A stretch of 64,000 bases of DNA, taken from the NCBI RefSeq assembly GCF_004210375.1, contig NC_134831.1, positions 1,674,001-1,738,000 of the forward strand, written 5' to 3'. Source of the stretch: Tachypleus tridentatus. Lineage: Eukaryota > Arthropoda > Merostomata > Xiphosura > Limulidae. Both the position numbers and the translations under genes were made by a program. Below, piece after piece: positions 13,494 to 25,422 of this stretch. The notes below the pieces were generated by a model. The model saw only the letters and a program-made list of their open reading frames with translations, had not been told where the DNA came from and did no database searches. How positions within the stretch are numbered: the stretch's first letter is position 1; the number at the start of each line of letters is the position of its first letter.

Positions 13494-13695
13494 CAGGCCA
13501 GTACGAAGGTTGCAAATCTGAGAGTTCGGAGTTCGCGCCCCGTTCGTGCAAAAACGAGATCCTCAACACATGACGAGTCTGTGGGTGGCACTATAAGAGT
13601 GACTGTGAAATTCTATTATTAAGTCAGACAAAAGAAAAGTCCGAAAATTGACAGTGGACACTAATGACATAAAAATTCTGAAACAAACAAACAAC
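13494..13695 (+). mobile_element. SINE-B copy (second tRNA-derived family)
   Basis: tRNA-like start, then GTGGGTGGCACTATAAGAGT, GACTGTGAAATTCTATTATT and AAGTCAGACAAAAG, ending ACAAACAAACAAC. The same motif order is found at 54680 and, reversed, at 63387. The body is distinct from SINE-A. Confidence 0.65.
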
Positions 13696-14444
13696 ATTTC
13701 GGGAACTGGGAACTGCATTCCATTCGAGTACCAAACTTGTACGAAACAACGCCGAATTTTCTAAGCAAGCTTCCTGGGCTGACCTGGTGTAAATGACTGA
13801 TTAATGTTAAAATGTCAACACCCTCCAGTGGCGCCAGAGAACAGGATGCGGTCAGGTCTTGAATGAACAGAATATAACTTAAGAAAAAAGTTGACAAACT
13901 GGAAATACGCAGAGATATTTGTAAAGATTAAAAGGTTCTCTGACTCATAAAATCAATTAATTCAGCACAATATTGCGTTCCTCTTGTGCTTCAAACTAGT
14001 AGAACCAGCAAGTGGGGAGGGAAATCAAATATGTAGCTACTTTTATATTTTATACCAAACTTTACAAGCACTTAAAACGTACATGTTATTAAGCTTCTGT
14101 GAAGTAATGTACGACAGATTGTGCATCAAGTTGACATGTGAAACTGTGATTTTAATTATTGTACCACTTTTTCCATTATCCAGTTAATTGAACAAGTCGT
14201 GTGTCAAAAAGGTAATGTTAGATACTGCACACTAAATAATGTATGTTTAGCTAGCTTCTGCTTAGAAGAAGTAAAATTTCCTTAAACATGTATCCTTCTG
14301 TCATCTAGTTGGTTTTGTAGTTTTAGATGTGATGTGATTTCAATTATTAAACTGCCTGCTGTCATCTGACGTGTCTCTCAACCAGCTGTATAAGAATAGT
14401 ATAATTTGCAGAAAGAGAAAATCTCGTAATGTTACCAGTCTGTA

Positions 14445-14551
14445 CCCTCTGGGACGGCGGTTTAAATCGCTAAAATCAGGGAGTTCGATTCCTCTAGGTG
14501 GACACAGCCCGATGTGGCTTTGCTATAAGAAGAATACACACACAAAACACT
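14445..14551 (+). mobile_element. SINE-C copy with target-site duplication
   Basis: A 107-bp element (GGGACGGCGG head, GGGAGTTCGATTCCTCTAGG arm, GCCCGATGTGGCTTTGCTAT tail) flanked by exact 14-bp repeats GTTACCAGTCTGTA at 14431-14444 and 14552-14565. A third copy of that sequence lies at 14580-14593. Confidence 0.88.
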
Positions 14552-14730
14552 GTTACCAGTCTGTAATACTTAAAACACTGTTACCAGTCTGTAATACTTG
14601 TTCCTTTGTAAGAACGAAATGTACTCGCGTATCACTTTATCATTGTGACCCACCGTATTACTTAATATCTCTGATAATCTTGTAAAATATCATGTTACTT
14701 TTTCTACAAAATTACTTTTACTCTGTTCTC

Positions 14731-14868
14731 CTCAGTGGCTCAGCAGTGCCTCTGTAGATTTATCACACGAAGAGAAGAGAAAAGCAAACAAACGAGTTTT
14801 GATACTCGTGGGAGGCACATCACAAATAGCCCGTTGGGTATCTTTTCGCTTAACAACAAACAGAAAAA
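14731..14868 (+). mobile_element. SINE-D copy with internal insertion
   Basis: CCTCAGTGGCTCAGCAGTGC head and GTTTTGATACTCGTGGGAGG arm are separated by an extra GAAGAGAAGAGAAAAGC stretch; ends in ACAACAAACAG. Confidence 0.6.
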
Positions 14869-15152
14869 ATATAACAAAAATATCTCTTCCCTATTTGAAG
14901 GGAAAAACTCGAATCACACACAGATGTTCGATGTCAAGCTTTTTAAGTTGTAAGTGTTTGTGTGGTAGAAAGTGTCCTTTACTTTCATGCCTATCAGTAA
15001 AGTAGGTTACACCTTATTTATCTACAATGTCTTGAAAAGTATTCACAGTTCCTGTAAAGTTTGTACGTTTTGTTGCTGTCTGAGCTTGCAAAGGTGAAAT
15101 TTTCAAATTAGATTTTATGTTTAGAATGTAAAAAAATCTACTTCAAATTGAA

Positions 15153-15317
15153 AATCCCACTATTCGTTGGTAGAAGAGTAACCCAAGAGTTGGCGGTGGG
15201 TGGTAATGACTAACTGCCTTCCCTCTAGTCTTACACTGTTAACTTACGGACTGCTAGCGCAGATAGCCCTCATGTAGCTTTCCGCGAAATTCAAAACAAA
15301 CAAACCAAAACAAAACA
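15153..15317 (+). mobile_element. 5'-truncated SINE-A inside the Tc1-like element
   Basis: Begins at CCCACTATTCGTTGG, lacks the tRNA head and ends with an AAACAAACC-type tail. It must be younger than the transposon. Confidence 0.88.
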
Positions 15318-16545
15318 AACTGATAAATCTGAAAAAAACCACCAATATTATGCAATCCTAAATCAGTTCAGGTTTAAAATACTAGTTTAAAATGTCACAA
15401 AACTGGTGTAACGTCCCTGTCTGTATGTAATCAAAGTTGTTTGACTTTACTTCAAGCCATAACTCGCATAGTGACATGTCAAACCAACAACAGAGACCAA
15501 GGAGCTTTCCAAACAAGTCATGGATAAAGTGGTAAAGAAAACTGATAAGAAGAAGGTTACAGAAACTTTCCAGTTGCTGATTATCCATTTGAATCTGTTA
15601 TTAAAAAATGGAATGTGCTTCATATCATCCAGTTACTACCCAGCTCAGGCAAGCAAGAAACTGATTAGAAATGACATTGTAAAGCCAACAGTTACTTTGA
15701 AAGATTTGAAAAGTTCTATGTTCGTACATCGACAATATCGCAGTCCCTACACAAAGCTGACCTGTATAAGTGAGTAGCAAGGAATAAATTACTGAAAAAA
15801 AAAATCGTTTTAAATTTCGTATGGAATCTGTGACAAAGCATGTAAAGACATGTGGCAGAGGATTTTGTGGTCAAACGAGACAAAAATTGAACCTTTTGAT
15901 CTACATTCAAATCGCTACGTCTAATACAAGCCCAACACAGCACATCACCCAGTGGATACTAACTCTCAAGTATGGTGGTAACAGATTATGTTACACGCAT
16001 ACTTCCCTTCAAAAGGGACTGGGAAGCTTGTTAGGATTGAGGATAAGATGGATGGTGTAAAGTAATGGCAAATTCCAAAGAAAAACATGCTTAGATCAAC
16101 CGTAAATCTAAACATTAGTCGAAAATTTACACTTCAGCGGGACAATGTCTCGAAGCATAAGGTCAAAACCACACTGGAGTGGTTTTAAAAGAAGAAAGGG
16201 AACGCCACGGAGTGGAGCAGTCAAAGTTCTGACTTGAATCCAATGAAAATTAATGGCGAGCTTTGAAGACTGCAGTCCATCAATGATCCCCAACAAACAA
16301 TCATAATAAAATTGGAACAATTTTGCCAGGAAGAATGGACAAATATTAGATCATCCCATTGAGCAAAGCATATAGAGACCTATCTAAAAAAGGTTCATTA
16401 TAGTAATTGCTTGTAAAAGTGCCTCCACCAAGTACTGACTTAGGGGGCTGAATATTTACGAAATCAGAAATTTTCAATTTATTTATTTTTAACAGTCTTT
16501 GACATACAACCTCTTTCACCCATAACAGTGTTAAGTTTGATCATT

Positions 16546-16594
16546 AGAGTCTCGAATACAAACAAGTTATAGAGTCTCAAATACAAACAAGTTA
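16546..16594. repeat. 25-bp direct duplication
   Basis: AGAGTCTCGAATACAAACAA-GTTA is repeated twice back to back with one substitution, inside the 3' part of the Tc1-like element. Confidence 0.8.
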
Positions 16595-16780
16595 CTTAAC
16601 AAAATTGTTTACATTACTTGTAGGGGTGAATCCTTTTACAAGGCATGCACACACATACACGTTTCACAGTAGGGAACATTTTGCCAGTTTCCTCGAGCTA
16701 TGAAACAACTTTGAAAACCAAACATGTTGTGCTGTGTCTAGTTTCTTGTTGACTTGTAAATTTATTCAGTATCATCCACT

Positions 16781-17546
16781 CGTATACATTTCAGAAACGG
16801 TAAGGTAAGCATCCATACATTACTCTTTTAGAACGGTAAGGTAAGCATCCATACATTACTCTTTTAGAACGGTAAGGTAAGCATCCATACATTACTCTTT
16901 TAGAACGGTAAGGTAAGCATCCATACATTACTCTTTTAGAACGGTAAGGTAAGCATCCATACATTACTCTTTTAGAACGGTAAGGTAAGCATCCATACAT
17001 TACTCTTTTAGAACGGTAAGGTAAGCATCCATACATTACTCTTTTAGAACGGTAAGGTAAATATCCATACATTATTCTTTTAGAACGGTAAGGTAAGCAT
17101 CCATACATTACTCTTTTAGAACGGTAAGGTAAGCATCCATACATTACTCTTTTAGAACGGTAAGGTAAGCATCCATACATTACTCTTTTAGAACGGTAAG
17201 GTAGAAGGTAAGCATCCATACATTACTCTTTTAGAACGGTAAGGTAAGCATCCATACATTACTCTTTTAGAACGGTAAGGTAAGCATCCATACATTCTTT
17301 TAGAACGGTAAGGTAAGCATCCTCTTTTAGAACGGTAAGGTAACATTACATTACTCTTTTAGAACGGTAAGGTAAGCATCCATACATTACTCTTTTAGAA
17401 CGGTAAGGTAAATATCACTCATTACTCTTTAGAACGGTAAGGTAAGCATCCATACATTACTCTTTTAGAACGGTAAGGTAAGCATCCATACATTACTCTT
17501 TTAGAACGGTAAGGTAAGCATCCATACATCCATACATTACTCTTTA
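16781..17546. repeat. 36-bp tandem array, about 20 copies
   Basis: Unit ACGGTAAGGTAAGCATCCAT plus ACATTACTCTTTTAGA. Near-identical copies with a few truncated units after 17200 (an extra AGAAGGTA at 17213; short units near 17290-17350). The unit is a multiple of three, so the minus strand stays open as a 12-residue peptide repeat from 17219 to 16791; I do not consider this a gene. Confidence 0.96.
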
Positions 17547-17904
17547 AAAAATTTTGAAAAAAAAACTGAATGATTTTGAGATAGAAAGTCAAAATCCAAA
17601 TATTTACTTATTATGGATAGAATGTAAAATTAACAGTCGCTTCCTGCAGGGATAGATCCAAGATATTCAAGGATAAGTGTTCATAATGAATCAATATGAG
17701 AGAGTCGTCCAAGGAGATTTGCCTCCATTTCTGAAGCAGAAGACTTTTTGGAATCTCTCTAATTCACAGTACTTTTCATTGAGTTTTGCCAGTTTCTCCT
17801 TTTTTTATGCAAGTTAAAAATAAGAAATTAGAATGGACAATACTTTCTGGTAATTTCCACGAGTAAGAATAAATAGGGTCAGGTGACCCTGCCCCTGCCA
17901 CGTG

Positions 17905-18197
17905 GTTTGGTTTGAATTTCGCGCAAAACTTGTTTGTTTTCTCGCGCAAAGCTACTCGAAGGCTATCTGCGCTAGCCGTCCATAATTTAGCAGTGTAAGG
18001 CTAGGGGGAAGGCAACTAGTCATCACCACCCACCGCCAACTCTTGGGCTACTCTTTTACCAACGAATAGTGGGATTGACCCTCACATTATAACGTCCCCA
18101 CTGCTGAAAGGGCGAGCATGTTCGGTGAGACGGGGATTCCAACCCACGACTTTCGGATTACGAGTCGAGTGCCTTAACCACCTGGCCATGCCGGGCC
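17905..18197 (-). mobile_element. SINE-A copy, reverse, with duplicated tail
   Basis: Intact head (GGCCCGGCATGGCCAGGTGG in reverse). The tail has a second GCGCGAAA-like segment: TCGCGCAAA occurs twice around a TTGTTTGTTTT linker. It abuts the LINE remnant. Confidence 0.92.
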
Positions 18198-18720
18198 ACT
18201 TACCTCAGGAAAGACGTCAATTGTTGGAAACGGTTCAGAGAATGGTGCTGAGATGGAAGGGGTTGTTTGTCATACAAGGAGAGACTTAAATTTTTGAAAT
18301 AGTTTTCTCTCGAAAAAGAAGAACTAGAGGGTATTCTGAGTGTTTAAGATCGTAAAAGGAATTCATAATGTTGATACATCATCATTTTTATATTTAACAG
18401 TGAAAATAGTAGGTCTAGGGAACACAAGTATACATTTCGGCAGGGTTGGAGTCATCTCTAACCAAAACAGTTTCTATTTTTTCTAATGGGGTGATTGACT
18501 TTTGGAATGGATTGCCTTCGGTTGTTGGGGAGGAAATAAATGTAAGTTAGTTCAAGAGTAAGCTTAGTAAGTATACGAATGATAAGGGCTGACTTCAAGA
18601 TTTATTTATTTATTTATTTCTAATGATTTTAATTTAGTTTAAAGGACGGAATAGCCGAGATGGACCAATACTCCCTCATTGTTCCAAAATGTTACGTCAT
18701 AAGATGCGTCTCGGTTTACA
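18198..18720 (+). mobile_element. LINE 3' end remnant (CR1/jockey-like)
   Basis: Frame-broken translation resembles the C-terminal region after the reverse transcriptase of CR1-like LINEs: a LETVQRMVLRWKG-like block, a FSLEKEEL-like block and FSNGVIDFWNGLPSVVGEE (from about 18480). A TTTA repeat follows at 18600-18620. No reverse transcriptase motifs remain. Confidence 0.6.
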
Positions 18721-19109
18721 TGGTACTGCAAGAACCAATAAAAAGGCTGTTTAGAAACAAATATATACTTGCTGTAACTTTGTTAGAGGATTAATTTAAT
18801 TTGTTGATTGAGAGCATGGAAAGCGTACCGAATACAGTGTCTTGTATTTCAGAATAATGTGTCTTTTTAACGTACTGTACTATGGATAACTTTCATAAAT
18901 CAAACTTTCTGATTCTCAGTGTGTTTTTGGTTAATTAATACTAGTAGTATTTAAAACACAATACTTTAAAGTACAGAATTGTCTTTACACTCTCCTAATA
19001 TGTATTATATATAACAACAACGTAATGCTTCTTCCAGAACGGAAATCTTGAAATCATTATAATAAAGCTAGTTGTTCTGTCTGCTATTATAGGTTTACAT
19101 ATGGTTGGG

Positions 19110-19380
19110 GCCCGGCATGGTCAGGCGGTTAAGACACTTGACTCTTAATCCGAAAGTCGTGGGTTCGAATCCCCGTCACACCAAACATGCTCGCCCTTTC
19201 AGCCGTGGGGGCGTTATAAGGTGACAGTCAATCCCACTATTCGTTGGTAAAAGAGTAGCCCAAGAGTTGGCGGCGGGTGATGATGACTAGCCGCTTTTCC
19301 TTTAGTCTTACACTGCAAAATTAGGGACGGCTAGCGTAGGTAACCCTCGTGTAGCTTTACGCGAAATTAAAAACAAACCA
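19110..19380 (+). mobile_element. SINE-A copy, near full length
   Basis: Head CCCGGCATGGTCAGGCGG, exact GGGTTCGAATCCCC arm and ACGCGAAATT tail. Confidence 0.93.
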
Positions 19381-19902
19381 ACCCAAGGTAAGGAGCCCAA
19401 AACCAAATACAATACTTCAAATGCGGCCTAACCAGCGACCTATACAACGAAATTATAACAACGAATTCTTTATTGTTGAAGAAAAGTGGAACAAAAGCAT
19501 TACTAATTTCCGAGAAAAGCGATTTTGGAATGCTGTATAATACTTAATACTTATTAGAGGCCCTGTATCACGATCAAACTTTCCTGGAAAATATTTATGA
19601 TTTTCAATGTGTCTCTGACAAAATTTTGTTTACTAGGGCAATCACTTTGTTGTCTTTTGGATTTACTAATTTTAAATATGTCAATTTTTTATAATTACAT
19701 AACATATCTAATAACAGGTTAAAAACTTAAGAAGTTAAAATTAAACTAGATATGCATTATATTAAAACGTTTCAAATTCTTCAGACCACAAACGTAGCAA
19801 CAAACATGTCAGAAACATGTTTTATAAGCATCATTCAGTATTTTGTAATAGGCTGTTTGGACTTATGGAATCATTGTTGTTAGTTTTTTTTTAATTACAA
19901 TC
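19381..19902. other. Unassigned AT-rich sequence
   Basis: Nothing recognised. Confidence 0.4.
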
Positions 19903-20026
19903 TGGGTCCTCTGCTGGGACAGCCGTAAGTCTGCGGATTTATAACGCTAAATTCGGAGGTTTAATTCCCCTCGGTGGATACATCAAATAGTCCAATGTGG
20001 TTTTTCTATAAGAAAAACACATATAT
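19903..20026 (+). mobile_element. SINE-C copy
   Basis: GGGACAGCCGTAAGTCTGCG head, TTAATTCCCCTCGGTGG arm and a CTATAAGAAAAACAC tail. Confidence 0.75.
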
Positions 20027-20048
20027 ACTAAATATTGTCCCATATTAA

Positions 20049-20152
20049 TAAAGCGGTAAGTCTACGGATTTGCAACGCTGAAATCAAGGGTTCGATTCTC
20101 CTCGGTGGACTCAGGAGATAGCCCGATGTGGCTTTGCTATAAGAAAACACAT
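20049..20152 (+). mobile_element. SINE-C copy, directly after the previous one
   Basis: GGTAAGTCTACGGATTTGCA, GGGTTCGATTCTCCTCGGTG and GCCCGATGTGGCTTTGCTAT. Lacks the first few bases of the head. Confidence 0.8.
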
Positions 20153-20279
20153 ATACTTAATAAATCTGGACATAAGTTTTCATGAATAAATTTAAGTTCG
20201 CTTATTCAGTAGATTCTAAGGAAGATGCTTTCAGTGTGTTTATTTTAATCACAAAGAAACGAATTATAAAGTTTTTTTC

Positions 20280-20967
20280 AGTGTTCGTGAAATCGGTCTC
20301 TGTGGGTTTTTCGATCACGATAACGCAAAAATAGGCTAAACTGGCCTTGTCTTCATGGTGGGGTTGAACCATGTTCGTAGCACAAAAACTACCGCGGTCA
20401 TGTCTTCGTTATTTATGCTATCAGCACGCGGCCGACCCTCTGGCACGTGTCGCTTAGAACCACACTGCACGATTTTCCCACGCCTCCTATAGCGAAGCTC
20501 CTTTCCCCTTTCGACTTTACAGTGGACTTGGCCATCCAGGCACTTGCTGTACAAGCAAGAGATCACGTTTATAGCCAGTGAGAGAGAGTGGATCGTAGGT
20601 TTGGTGTATTTAACGCTGAATGTGAGCAACTGGTGGTACCAAAGAAAGTTCGTATAGCGAATCTTATCAGATTATAATCTCGCTACCCAAGATGGACATC
20701 TAAATCTTTTTCCTGATAAACTAAGTAAAAGTTTGGGAAAAATCGTAATCGACAATTTGTAGTTGTAGTGTTGAACTTTGGCTAGTTACTGGGGGATGTC
20801 GGTTACTTAAAGAAAGGGCTATCTCAGTTTTCAGCGGACTTTGATTCGGTCAAGAAATATTCTGCATCGACGTTATACGGTGGTAGTACCGATACTAATA
20901 GATACCAGACCAGATACTCTTCTGCGCCAGGATGCAGGCGTTTTATTAAACCCAAGTGACGTTTCCG
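20280..20967 (+). promoter_or_regulatory. Probable meteorin promoter and 5' UTR
   Basis: This stretch directly before the meteorin start codon is visibly richer in GC and CpG than the flanking AT-rich DNA. It is free of recognised SINEs from about 20153 on. An open frame on the opposite strand (20336-20629) is best read as a by-product of this composition. No TATA box or transcription start can be placed with confidence; a CAAGATGG motif lies near 20690. Confidence 0.4.
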
Positions 20968-21071
20968 ATGGCTTGTCTCAGACTCTGGAATCTTTTTCTG
21001 AGGGTGATTGCTTTCAGTGTATTTTGTGCGTGCGTTTGTGGGGCGACTGACGAATGTGATTGGATTGGAAG
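20968..21071 (+). CDS. metrn: Meteorin-family protein, coding exon 1 (signal peptide)
   Basis: First coding exon, residues 1-35 of a 285-residue secreted protein. The ATG follows TTTCCG, and an in-frame TAA lies 21 nt upstream at 20947, which fixes the start. Residues 8-26 form a hydrophobic signal peptide (core around LFLRVIAFSVF); cleavage is likely near Gly25/Ala26. The exon ends with the family signature DECDWIGS, matching the C-x-W-x-G-S-G start of mature vertebrate meteorins (recalled from memory). It ends in phase 2 (AG) before a GTAAAT donor at 21072; the T opening exon 2 completes Ser35. Meteorins are secreted neurotrophic and metabolic factors in vertebrates; the role in arthropods is not established here. 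The exon lies in a locally CpG-richer stretch, as expected for a promoter-proximal exon. It is too short to stand out as an open frame and was found through the splice phase and the motif. Confidence 0.87.
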
Positions 21072-24000
21072 GTAAATTAATATTTTCAGAAAACAGCATT
21101 AACTTTTATAACTAATCGTTCTTACTTTTAGTGTTAGAGTAAAACCTATTATGTTATATTAATACCATTGTAGTGGCAGTTACAGATTTGTCAAAATAAT
21201 AATAGATCGACTAGTATTAATAGTCAGTAGTAATAATAAATTTCAAAGTATTGTACGCTATTTAAACATAGTAAATTTAATGACACTTAGTACTAAAATT
21301 ACTAAATTTCTGTATATCGGTCTATGGAGTACAACTAGTTTACACGAAATCTGAATGTTTGTTGGTTTTTTTTGCAAGAAGAATTTGTGATTAGGCCTAA
21401 TATATGTATCACAGTTCTTTTGGACTGCAGTGGTGACTGTTCGGTAAACAGTAATTCATGGCTGTGTATAAATGTATTCTTTTATATATTAGGTTAATAA
21501 AACGTAGAAGAAAGGGAAAGCTAGTAATCTATTCTTTTATCAGTTATTTTCGAAGTAAAATTTGGAGTCTCGTGCAATGAAAAACTAGACTTATCAAACT
21601 CTCATTGAAGTACAGAGAATCCGGGGCGGTTTTAATAGAATCGGGGCAAAATGCGACGATTCCAGTGTTACTAAACCGTCTGGCTGAGATGTGGGCGCAA
21701 GCCATGTTAGACGAGTTTTGTTTGTTTTCAGAACGTATTTGATTTGAAACTTCTCTTGTGGTATTGGGTGACGTTGAAGTAAGAAAATTATGCCAAGTTT
21801 AGTGTCTTATTTACGTCGATCATCTACGTTGACGCTGACCTTAAGTCCAAGCTCGAAAACGTCAATATAGTAAACAAAGTGTCACATTTAGTAAGTGAAG
21901 CTGGGAAGGAAATCCATAATTCTTTCGTTGTACACCGCAACACTGAATGTACTCGTGAAGTTACACTTGTTAACTATTTCAGTTTATAACAACGTTAAAT
22001 ATTACTGATTATTTAATAAAAATTCTTTGTAAGAACGTAATTTAAATTACTTAACCTTGCTACTTCAATACCACAGTTATTTGTGAAAAATAAAACATAT
22101 GTACTTTGTTTTTTTTGCATTTTTTTAGACGAAATACACATAAAAGTAAAGAAACAAATGTAAAACTTAATTCGTAAGATAACATAGAAGAAGCTTAAAT
22201 GATTGTCATGTTACATTAGGAAGAAAGAGAAATTTTGAATTTTCTTTACGCATGTATACGAGGAGAGTACATGTTTTTAAAAGCGTAAGGTTTTCGCGCT
22301 TCTTGCATACCTTTAGTTTAAACTGCACACGACTAGTTATTTTAAGAAACATATTCTACGTCAATCGTAGAATAAGCGGACGTGTAAATATATATTAAAA
22401 TTCACAGAAATTTGAAGAGAGAATTTGGTTTCTAGAATTACAGGATAAGCGCGCTGTCTGCTGTAAATCTCTTCTCTGAGTACCATTTTATTTTACCAAT
22501 TACAAATTGCTCGTTTTACACATAACTGCTTGTAAGTCTGGCTAAATGTGCTTGGGAGTGATGTTATGGTGGTTTTAGTTATTCTAATGTAAATATGGCC
22601 TGTTTAAGTGTAGTAGTTAGTGTTCGTATAACAAGTCTAAAGACGTGTAGGGGTCACTTAGCCTAGAGCCATGTTCATGAATTCTTTTATAAAAATAAAA
22701 ATATCGATTTAAGTTTAAATCGTTTCTGAATTGAGCTATTTTTTGTTATATCACCAACGTTTTTAGTAGAATAAAGCTTTTTTATCAACGGAGACTAAAT
22801 TGAGAAAGTACCGAAAGTTTCATGTTTTGTTGTCCTTATACTTTGTTGTATACTTTAAGAACGTAGACCATCAACAATATTAGGTTATACCTTTGCCAAG
22901 CGACATGACATAAGCCATTGTTTGGGATGTAGTGTTACCAAAATGCACTGGCTGTCAATACATTAATATTGTTAATCTAATTGATTTTTAACGATAATTA
23001 TTCCATGAATACGTCACAAACTTGTTTCATGAATGGTCTTAATTTTTGTTGGCTTAGTAAAGAATTTACCAACGTATGACTGCCTTGAGTACACTTTTCT
23101 GGGTCTTTTGTTCGTCAAGCTTGACTTTGCAAAATTTATTTATTTCAATTAACCATGAAGTGAGAGGTGAGGGTATACTGTGGGGTGGGGAAGAAAGTAC
23201 TTTCTACGTCATTTCTGATGGGCTATACAGATAATTTTTGTGTGTAATCCTGACACGTCTATCACTCCAAATTTTTGTCAGAAGTACAGAAAAATCCAAC
23301 TTGCACTGATGAGAATGAATTAAGGTTTTAGTTGAAATAAATAATATACTTTTCAGTTAACCTTTACTGTAGTATGACTTAAATAGCCGTCATGTAGCGG
23401 TGCAACTTCATTAAGGTTTAGCGTACAAAATTATTTACTGTAGTAATGGACATCAACGTCATAAAGAATTAAGTGTATTTTATATCGTTTGTTTCTATTG
23501 CACATTTGTGTTGTAGCTTTACAAGACGATTATAGGAAGGGGCATAGAATGATTCACAGGAACAAGGTTATTATTTTTAACGTAATTACAACCATAGCTG
23601 GAAAGTGTGTGTGTGTAATTTCTTTTTTCTTTTTGCAATTACACATGCACAGAATGCATATGTAACATACAAGTCACAATACCTGTCACGTGCATGTTTC
23701 TGTAATTATGATAACATCATGTCTGTATACTGTAAACCATTTATATTGTTAATTACTCTTCCTTTCGTATTCTTTGTGTGTATTTTACATGACAGAGCAA
23801 AAAGATGTGAAACCAAAATATTAAGTTACACGCGTGTCTTTCAAACACTGCAAATTCCGGACTGTCACGTGCTTTACAAATGATTGGTTGTATCGGGATG
23901 TCAGTAACGCACGCCAAACTGTTGCTGTATTTGTCGTACTCGAATCGGATGTTGTAGGATCGCTTTGTCGTTTGATAACATTGTTTCGAGACTGCACAGG

Positions 24001-24785
24001 TTATTGGATTGTTCGTTGACGTAAATGCAACTATTTTAGGCCTAACATTGTTCTTTTAAACCTACAGAAAATTGGATGCGTCAGTATTTTACATCAAGTC
24101 AAAATATTTTTTTTTTTTTAAGAAAGGGAAAACAAACTAAAGTTTTAACCATTGTTACTCATTTCACCAATTAGTATCAGATTTGTTGTATTTTACGGTC
24201 CTCTGGACGTTTTCAGAGAAAAGTGTGTGGCAAACAAAAGTCCTGTAGTCGAGGTTTGCTTGTACGTCCTAACAGGACGTGTTTATTTCAACTGAATATA
24301 TGTTTAACGTGTGTAGTACAAAGGAAATAAGAGTTTCAAGTTTTCATGGCATTTCAGGTGTTGTTACTCAAATTGCCAGGAAGTATCAATTTAAAGAACA
24401 TGACAATGAACTTTTGTTGTAACACTGTCTGAATTATGAACAATGAAATTACATTTAAGACCATTTATTTAAACAACTTAATTTTTATCTAAATATTTAA
24501 TTTTGAAAACGAAAATTACGCCATCTACATTAAATCTTGAGATACTATAATAATCGTTATTTCTTCTGATAACATAAAACAGGTTTTGATGACATGCAAT
24601 CATTGAACATCCTACACTGAATTGATCAAGGCTGCTTTAGAAACAATCCAGCAACTTTTAACTTTGACGTTGTATTGTATTAATTGACATTGATTACAAA
24701 ACAGTTTTAACTGTGAATTGGATGCAAGGGCTAATAACTTGGTAACAAGGGAATTATTGTAATTGTAACTTCAAAATATATTTTT

Positions 24786-24915
24786 CTTGATGATGAGAAA
24801 CTCACTTGAAATACAAATGAATCTCAGAACGGCTGCTATGGGTAGTAATACTTTTATTGATAAAGTTTATCAATAGAAATGTGAATACGCATAGCAGCCG
24901 TTCTGAGATTCATTT
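24786..24915. mobile_element. Foldback fragment of a Penelope-like element
   Basis: Starts with the terminus motif TTGATGATGAGAAACTCACT, shared with 32183 and 56245. The 26-nt arms AAATGAATCTCAGAACGGCT-GCTATG (24815-24840) and its exact reverse complement (24890-24915) enclose a small palindrome, TTGATAAA-G-TTTATCAA (24857-24873). The ACGGCTGCTATGGG part matches the ACGGCTGGTATGGG end of the element at 32182. Confidence 0.6.
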
Positions 24916-25422
24916 TTACGTCAACAGATAGGTGACAGTAAAGTGAACAACTAAGCTTGTGGCATTACATGATATATGAGGAAACAATTTATTAACGACA
25001 GTAATGGTGAACAAACCTTTCATTTCAGATCGTGTGTTCTGACATATCTGGTCGTTCAAGATAATTTAGAAATTGAGTTTGGCAATTTACACTATGAACT
25101 ATAACTGGAACACTGACAGTTGAGCTGTTGCTGAATTTCTGACTGGGAACCTTTTGCAGAAATCTGATAATCTATACCATGAACAGATTCGTCTTGAGAA
25201 TTATTTATTTACATAATTATTAATACTTCTCACATTAGGGAGCGCCTTTTCCTTTAACTCTGTATTTGTAACAAAGTTACCACATTTAGTAATGCAAAAG
25301 TATTGTTGATTGATTGGAAAGTTTTCAACACTAACTTATAAGAAGAATTAAACTGTCTGCTTGTATATCACCGAAGTTAGTAAAAATAAACTGAAAATGA
25401 GCCATAAATTGACGTGTACGTC

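Larger units (their letters stand above)
15026..16647 (+). mobile_element. Tc1-like DNA transposon, dead, carrying a nested SINE
   Basis: Ends are related in inverted orientation: CTTGAAAAGTATTCAC at 15031 against the reverse complement of GTGAATCCTTTTACAAGG near 16626. Inside are broken Tc1 blocks: GRGFCGQTRQKLNLL (15852), KMDG near 16047, LQRDNVSKHKVKTTLEWF (from about 16134), SSDLNPM (16220s) and LEQFCQEEWTNI (from 16312). The first catalytic Asp is lost and NPIE is replaced by NPMK. A 5'-truncated SINE-A is inserted at 15153. Confidence 0.85.

Noticed and set aside
16791-17219. 142-residue open frame on the minus strand
   Set aside because: It is entirely the 36-bp array read in frame; the repeat explains it.
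20336-20629. 97-residue minus-strand open frame
   Set aside because: No homology, and it lies in the CpG-rich region before the meteorin start where stop codons are rarer by composition.
20824-21099. 91-residue minus-strand open frame
   Set aside because: It is the shadow of meteorin exon 1 and its 5' UTR on the other strand.
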